From positions 62,001 through 126,000 of the forward strand of contig CAMCBU010000004.1 of assembly GCA_945873095.1 (NCBI GenBank): a stretch of DNA of 64,000 bases, in the 5' to 3' direction. Shown here piece by piece: positions 60,031-64,000 of this stretch; the stretch's first letter is position 1; each line of letters starts with the position of its first letter. The position numbers and the translations under genes were made by a program. The DNA comes from Klebsiella pneumoniae. GTDB taxonomy: Bacteria; Pseudomonadota; Gammaproteobacteria; Steroidobacterales; Steroidobacteraceae. The notes below the pieces were generated by a model. That model saw only the letters and a program-made list of their open reading frames with translations. It ran no database searches and was not told the origin of the DNA.

Positions 60031-60630
60031 TCAAATCAGCTCAACGGCTTTTCTCACAGTCTGCGGATCGGTATCGATGTAACGCTGTAGCACCTGAAGA
60101 CTGCGATGTCCCGAGAGCTGCATCAAGACACGAGCCGCCACACCTTTTGCAGCCAAGTTCGTAATGAACCCTCGCCTGCCGCTGTGTGAACTCGCTCCTG
60201 AGATGCCGGCGCCCCGGTAGATGTAATGGAAGACCTGGGCGCCGGTATTGGGTGTAAACCCACGATCGGGATGCTTTTGGGTGGTAAAGAGCGCGCGATT
60301 CAGATCCGTCAGCAACACGGGCTTTAGATCCTTCGTATTGAAGCGATTCAGTAGATACTGACGGATCTCGTCTTGTGCTTTCTTGGGAAGCAATACGACT
60401 CTGCCCCGATCTCCTTTCGTCTGACTGGGCTTGAGACGAATCTCGTCTTTGATCTCCGCTTCCGGGGTCAATACATCCCCCAGTCGTATAGAAACCAATT
60501 CTCCGACGCGCATTCCGGTGTAGTGCGATAGCAATACCAGGGCGCGATTGCGGGATGCGTGTTTACGCCCCGCGATGAACAACAACACTTTTCGAACTTC
60601 TCGATCCGACAGAACTCGGGCTTGTGACAT
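60031..60630 (-). CDS. Tyrosine recombinase of FimB/FimE size
   Basis: This 199 aa protein is a catalytic tyrosine-recombinase domain without the usual N-terminal SAM-like/core-binding domain. The catalytic set is complete: Arg in YTGMRVGELVSIRL (R41), Lys in PSQTKGDRGRVVL, His-Arg in SSHSGRRGF, His in LSGHRSLQVL and Tyr in QRYIDTDP. The length matches FimB/FimE-type invertases more than phage or island integrases of ~400 aa. It may serve the element's integration, or invert a local segment. It lies inside the island, 22-27 kb from the tRNA-fragment repeats. Confidence 0.85.
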   Translation of the reverse strand: MSQARVLSDREVRKVLLFIAGRKHASRNRALVLLSHYTGMRVGELVSIRLGDVLTPEAEIKDEIRLKPSQTKGDRGRVVLLPKKAQDEIRQYLLNRFNTKDLKPVLLTDLNRALFTTQKHPDRGFTPNTGAQVFHYIYRGAGISGASSHSGRRGFITNLAAKGVAARVLMQLSGHRSLQVLQRYIDTDPQTVRKAVELI

Positions 60631-61564
60631 AGATGTTTCTTCTCCTCTAAATCTAATATTTAGTCGAGAAAACTATGCGCCCTATTGATTCGGTCGGACA
60701 ACCGGAATTTCGCCAAAGCGCTTTTTCTATAGGCCTCAATGGCTTACGAAATAATCAAAGTTTTTCGAAATTTCCTTACATTTTTTCCATAGGACGAGGC
60801 CTGAGCGGATCGCACGCTAACTGATGTCAGATAGCGAACTTGATCGAGATCCGCTCAGATCCAGTCCTAGGCGGTCCTATACGGCGAGCCGTTGTCAGCG
60901 ACTCGTGCCCATTCCATTCGTATCCCTGATTTCGGGCAAATGTGTTGCCCAAAACCGCACTTTGATATCGGAACTTTTTCTATTGATTACGAATGAGGAC
61001 TAAATACATTTGTCTGCGAGATGTTATGAGCGTCCCGACAGTCATTCACACCATCGGTAAAGAGCTATGCCCCTCGACTGTTTGGGCATCCTGAACCTGG
61101 CACAACGTATGCTCAAGGAAGGAAAGACCGTTCGATGGCGGAAACATCGTCACTATCCCCCACGTGGGACGCCGCTCGGAGTCGTCGTCGAGCTGATTGG
61201 ATGTTAAGAGACGTAAAGACAGACGCTAGATTGCGTCATGTCACGAGCAGGCTACGCGACTACGGCGACCTGCAGATCTGATCGATGCGGTCATCTCCGC
61301 TACGATCGAGATCGCGTTGTATCAGCAGCGTGTAAAGGGAGACCGCACAGCCGCCCCTTCCCTGAGAAATTAGGGTTACGTATCGAGATGATGTGGTGAA
61401 GGACTCAGCGAAAGAGCCTTTGCGACACTGGGCCAAGAGAGATAGGCCCAGTGTGGCTCGAGATCTTGCGAAAGTGCGAGAGAAACCCAAAGACCAAGTG
61501 CCCCAATATCCTAGTTCTCTCATCCATCCCTGGCCTACTGAAGTGATTTAAGTCTGCCGCGAGA

Positions 61565-61643
61565 TGGCTCGCCCGTGAGCGATCAGCGAACGGTAGCGAG
61601 CCACGAAGCGGCTAGCGAGTGCGTGTCACTCGCTCTTTGGTAA
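61565..61643. other. Two consecutive hairpins in non-coding DNA
   Basis: TGGCTCGC-CCGT pairs with ACGG-(ta)-GCGAGCCA around a short loop. It is followed by AGCGAGTG-cgtgt-CACTCGCT. Coordinates are approximate. Neither is followed by a T-run, so they are unlikely to be simple terminators. They may belong to an unannotated small RNA or a recombination site. Confidence 0.4.
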
Positions 61644-61687
61644 TGGATGAACTGGCATCCCGATCCCAAACCAAAGACGAGTCCTAT

Positions 61688-61703
61688 TGTCGTTTAAATG
61701 ACA
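61688..61703. repeat. 16 bp palindrome, variant copy 6
   Basis: TGTCGTTTAAATGACA, one mismatch, 67 bp before the 61,770 gene. Confidence 0.65.
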
Positions 61704-61769
61704 TGCCTCTCAAAAGCACGATCTGCCGAAGTCATCCTGTAATTAGGCCTATACCAAAGAGCTTTTTCC

Positions 61770-62159
61770 ATGCACGGGCTAAATACACGTATGAAATGCA
61801 GTGAAATACTTCCGCCCTTTACCTGTTATCGCGTTTTTGTGCGACTGAAGACCGGGATGTCGGGCTCCACACTCGTCTTTGCTGAGAATGTCGCCTTTGC
61901 TCGAGATTTGGCATTTGCCTTGTATGGACCTCGCAATGTGGTCTCTGTCGTCGTAAACGAAGAGTCTGATCAGACTAACGAGTCGACGAACTCTATCAAG
62001 CCACCAGATCCTGCAAAGCAACGCCTTAAGTCATTACGAGATCAAGCCAAACGCTATCGCGATATGGCAAAGCAGGAGCAAGCACGCCAGAAAATACAGA
62101 AAGCAAACCAAACACTGACCAAGATCAATCGCCAGTCAAGTAAGCCAGCCGCTCGCTGA
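61770..62159 (+). CDS. Hypothetical protein with helical C-terminus
   Basis: ATG 61,770 gives 129 aa; an in-frame ATG at 61,791 is an alternative. The first half is compact (CYRVFVRLKTGMSGSTLVFA, RDLAFALYGPRNVVSVVVNE). The second half is a charged, probably coiled helix (RLKSLRDQAKRYRDMAKQEQ). No family is recognised. Confidence 0.55.
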   Translation: MHGLNTRMKCSEILPPFTCYRVFVRLKTGMSGSTLVFAENVAFARDLAFALYGPRNVVSVVVNEESDQTNESTNSIKPPDPAKQRLKSLRDQAKRYRDMAKQEQARQKIQKANQTLTKINRQSSKPAAR

Positions 62160-62231
62160 AAGACCGACTGTCAAAATTGAGTTATGGCATTACGCCCTTG
62201 TAGCGCATCGAAGTTTTTAGTCTCTCCACAT

Positions 62232-62246
62232 CGTCCACTCAGGACG
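62232..62246 (+). promoter_or_regulatory. Hairpin upstream of the 62,273 gene
   Basis: CGTCC-actca-GGACG ends 14 nt before the Shine-Dalgarno GGAGG (62,260-62,264), similar in style to the hairpin at 55,184. Confidence 0.4.
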
Positions 62247-62272
62247 CGATTACTTCAGTGGAGGATAGACAG

Positions 62273-62512
62273 ATGGGTAACGGCACATGGTGGGTGGTCA
62301 CCATTCAACGGATAGATGGCCATATGACCGACGGCGTCTTCATGACCAACGACTGGGAAGTCATTCGTCGATTCTCTAGAAAGGTCCATCCGTTGAAGGT
62401 GAAATGCAGCGCGCATCTATCACGATACTTCGGCGCTCGCTTTGTGGGTCGTTACTTCAAGGAGTTCGAACTGCTCGATCCAGATACCTACGATATTGAT
62501 CTTTGCGAGTGA
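62273..62512 (+). CDS. Hypothetical protein (79 aa)
   Basis: The start is placed at ATG 62,273, because GGAGG at 62,260-62,264 has ideal spacing to it; the ORF-track GTG lies within that site. The protein is small and globular-looking: WWVVTIQRIDGHMTDGVFMT, HPLKVKCSAHLSRYFGARF. No family recognised. Confidence 0.6.
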   Translation: MGNGTWWVVTIQRIDGHMTDGVFMTNDWEVIRRFSRKVHPLKVKCSAHLSRYFGARFVGRYFKEFELLDPDTYDIDLCE

Positions 62513-62516
62513 GACT

Positions 62517-62837
62517 CTACGCAAGCCATAACTTGACGAACCAGTAACTACGCCCCGTCAGATTCGGTGCATCAGTAAAGGGCTGCCAAGCCTCGCCGCT
62601 ACTGATCTCGGCATGTAGCACTTCGTGTACCATGAGAGTTTTAAGCACTGCTTGTCGAAATCGCTCAACGCCCTGTGGGTGTCGGTAAAATATCTCACGT
62701 CGAAACGTGACCGAGCCATCTGAGTCTATCGACGCTTCGTCGATTTCCCCGCAGGACTGGGTGATGAGCTCGGCAAGGTGATGAATCTCTCGATTGACGG
62801 GTAATGACTTCTCTGCGTTCCCCCGATTAGCTCGCAT
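62517..62837 (-). CDS. Small protein with an HExxH motif
   Basis: This 106 aa protein contains VLKTLMVHEVLHAEISSG, a HEVLH zinc-metalloprotease-type motif in a predicted helix, after a strand-rich stretch (SIDSDGSVTFRREIFYRHP). The ~100 aa size is small for a protease, and the third ligand is not evident. The motif could be chance. Its stop is 5 bp from the convergent stop of the 79 aa gene. Confidence 0.5.
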   Translation of the reverse strand: MRANRGNAEKSLPVNREIHHLAELITQSCGEIDEASIDSDGSVTFRREIFYRHPQGVERFRQAVLKTLMVHEVLHAEISSGEAWQPFTDAPNLTGRSYWFVKLWLA

Positions 62838-62952
62838 CTGTGCGCCCTCAACTGATGGAAGACGCTCTGTAAGCTATAGCCGAGAACGGGGCAGGACAAC
62901 CGAGTGGCGCAGCTCAATAAAAGGCCTATGGCCTTCAAATAGTTACTTCACC

Positions 62953-64000
62953 TTAGCGCCGCAAACGCGTCAGTGGGTCAAGCGATTCAATGTAGGTCTC
63001 TGCCCACTGAATGAAGTTGACCCGCTGATCGCCGAGCTTATAGATCAGTGGCACGCCCTTTCGCGCGATCTTTAGTGCGCTCAGGTATTCCCTCAGATTG
63101 CTGGCCTGGACCCATTTATCCGCTTGGGATTCGAGCTGTTTCCTCAGGCGATCCTGGATTTCCTGGCGCGCCCTCGCTAGGGCCCGTTGTTTGTCACGCT
63201 CTTCGCGCCGCTTCCGTGCACGCGCCGCTTCCTCTTGCCAACGACGCCGTTCATAGACGGCATGAAGCATCTGAAGAAGAATGTCTTGCACCTTATTTTC
63301 AAGAGGCTTGGTTTTCGCTTCACGATACGAGGGGCCTAGCGTATATCCATCGGCTCCGTCATTGAGCTGCATCATCAGCAATCCGTTTGGGGAGAAGTCG
63401 TACCCGGGATGCATGAAAAATTCGCCCTTCAATTTCGCAAGACGATCTTTGTCCCGCCAAGGGCGCTCCGTTCGCTTTTTCCCCTCGTAAATCCGTATCG
63501 TGAATTTCACTCCCTCGACATCGAAATAGCCGAGCATTCGATAATTGCCATGCTCGCGCCGCCCCCAGACCGCACTGTCGCCCGTTAGCTTCTGCGCGCG
63601 ATACTCCCAGCCCATTTGCGCTGCCGCTTGTATCAATGCGTCAACGATCTTTACAGCACGCGGAGCAAGAGATTTCTGAACCTCGACATTGAAGCCGGGC
63701 ACTGCATAAAACTTTTCGAGCGCGTCCTTTTTCGGTTCTGGGAGTAGCCCACACTCGACGGCTACTCTTCTGGCGGTGGGCGTTAGATTCCTAAGATCCT
63801 TCGGGAATGTGATCTTGACGGCCATCAATTCCAAACGACGCTGCTTCTCGATGTCATAGAGCGTCGGCGCACGCGGTGGAATCTCATCCGGCTGTGGTGG
63901 TCCCCAGTAGACCAATGTGGATGCGCCCTCAGGTACGACCTCGGGTAGAGGACGCCATGACGGCGCTTTACCTGCCTTTTTGCGCAGCCACCACCCAGGA
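62953..64000 (-). CDS. Hypothetical protein with a coiled-coil segment (5' end outside the window)
   Basis: The ORF track starts this at a TTG (63,915), but the frame stays open to the window edge (upstream residues WWLRKKAGKAPSWRPLPEVV), so the gene is longer. The visible 349 residues have an N-terminal domain (AVKITFPKDLRNLTPTARRV, VWGRREHGNYRMLGYFDVEG). A long charged, probably coiled helix follows (RRRWQEEAARARKRREERDK to LRKQLESQADKWVQASNLRE). The C-terminus is short. Similar proteins occur in many proteobacterial mobile elements, in my recollection, without known function. Confidence 0.65.
   Translation of the reverse strand, partial: PGWWLRKKAGKAPSWRPLPEVVPEGASTLVYWGPPQPDEIPPRAPTLYDIEKQRRLELMAVKITFPKDLRNLTPTARRVAVECGLLPEPKKDALEKFYAVPGFNVEVQKSLAPRAVKIVDALIQAAAQMGWEYRAQKLTGDSAVWGRREHGNYRMLGYFDVEGVKFTIRIYEGKKRTERPWRDKDRLAKLKGEFFMHPGYDFSPNGLLMMQLNDGADGYTLGPSYREAKTKPLENKVQDILLQMLHAVYERRRWQEEAARARKRREERDKQRALARARQEIQDRLRKQLESQADKWVQASNLREYLSALKIARKGVPLIYKLGDQRVNFIQWAETYIESLDPLTRLRR

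Larger units (their letters stand above)
60631..61769. other. Long stretch without an assigned gene
   Basis: About 1.1 kb. It contains two mutually exclusive tiny ORFs, 61,067-61,207 (46 aa, MPLDCLGILNLAQRMLKEGK) and 61,135-61,281 (48 aa, with AAGGAAGG upstream). At most one is real. The 87 aa minus-strand ORF 61,260-61,523 looks non-coding. Two hairpins lie at 61,565-61,643 and one palindrome copy at 61,688. No invertible-element repeats were found by eye. Confidence 0.5.

Noticed and set aside
61260-61523. 87 aa minus-strand ORF
   Set aside because: No Shine-Dalgarno, no domain pattern and atypical composition. Kept only as a remark in the gene-free stretch.
1-64000. CRISPR arrays, rRNA genes and complete tRNA genes
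   Set aside because: No regularly spaced repeats with unique spacers and no rRNA-like stretch were seen. The tRNA-like sequences found are 3' halves only.

Overview
The window looks like chromosomal DNA of a GC-rich gammaproteobacterium. The evidence is sthA, paired motA/motB, a pgaB/pgaC pair, glgP/glgB, kynU/kynB and Alx-type TerC. A Xanthomonadales/Nevskiales-like lineage is a guess; no rRNA or other decisive marker is present. There are two parts. Bases 1 to about 32,410 are compact, GC-rich core DNA with many overlapping start and stop codons. From about 32,430 to the window end the DNA is a mosaic genomic island. It has lower and uneven GC, an IS3 orfA remnant, tRNA 3'-half fragments, a 312/315 bp direct repeat, a repeated 16 bp palindrome, a tyrosine recombinase and many hypothetical genes.

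Core part, left to right: the N-terminal part of an MFS transporter (-); a K+-channel-like protein with an extra voltage-sensor domain (+); a minus-strand run of a 56 aa membrane protein, a lipoprotein, Alx/TerC, pgaB and pgaC; a FemAB-like acyltransferase, a SAM-fold-like protein, a lipoprotein and a Sel1 protein; motA-motB (-); an ArsR regulator translationally coupled to glgP and followed by glgB (glycogen turnover); a minus-strand run of malic enzyme, membrane protein and small winged-helix protein, divergent from sthA (NADPH balance) across a long hairpin; a P-type cation ATPase; a minus-strand overlapping operon of BASS-type transporter, kynB, kynU, Tat-exported C-N hydrolase and serine hydrolase (tryptophan/kynurenine degradation and its surroundings); a beta-propeller/di-heme lipoprotein; and a DCC-family protein.

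Island part: a second TerC protein; a 3.1 kb segment between two tRNA-Met-fragment repeats carrying a PDZ/multi-TM/GAF-like sensor; a minus-strand group of macro domain, MORN, trypsin-like lipoprotein, a triplicated Cys-rich secreted protein and lipoproteins; a WYL regulator, a small HTH protein and a 1808 aa DUF4011-type SF1 helicase with a Vsr-like nuclease and what I read as a GreA/GreB-like C-terminus (candidate defence system); a three-gene operon with a PD-(D/E)XK nuclease and a zinc-ribbon protein; a chain of two tiny genes plus a metallophosphoesterase; a promoter with a 24 bp palindrome leading into a strongly structured ~137 nt RNA; a small gene set with an HD protein; a second MORN protein; two divergent sigma-70-like proteins; an operon with a tandem-AAA ATPase; a FimB-sized tyrosine recombinase; and small hypothetical genes up to the window edge.

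The strongest candidates for something undescribed are four. First, the WYL/HTH/helicase-nuclease-GreA locus. Second, the structured RNA at 51,977-52,113 with its palindromic promoter. Third, the module of two sigma-like proteins and a tandem AAA ATPase at 55.2-60.0 kb, whose genes are preceded by perfect hairpins just upstream of the Shine-Dalgarno. Fourth, the island-wide palindrome TGTCGTTTAAACGACA, which appears six times, once inside a gene and twice at gene ends. All functional statements come from reading motifs by eye; no database search was possible.
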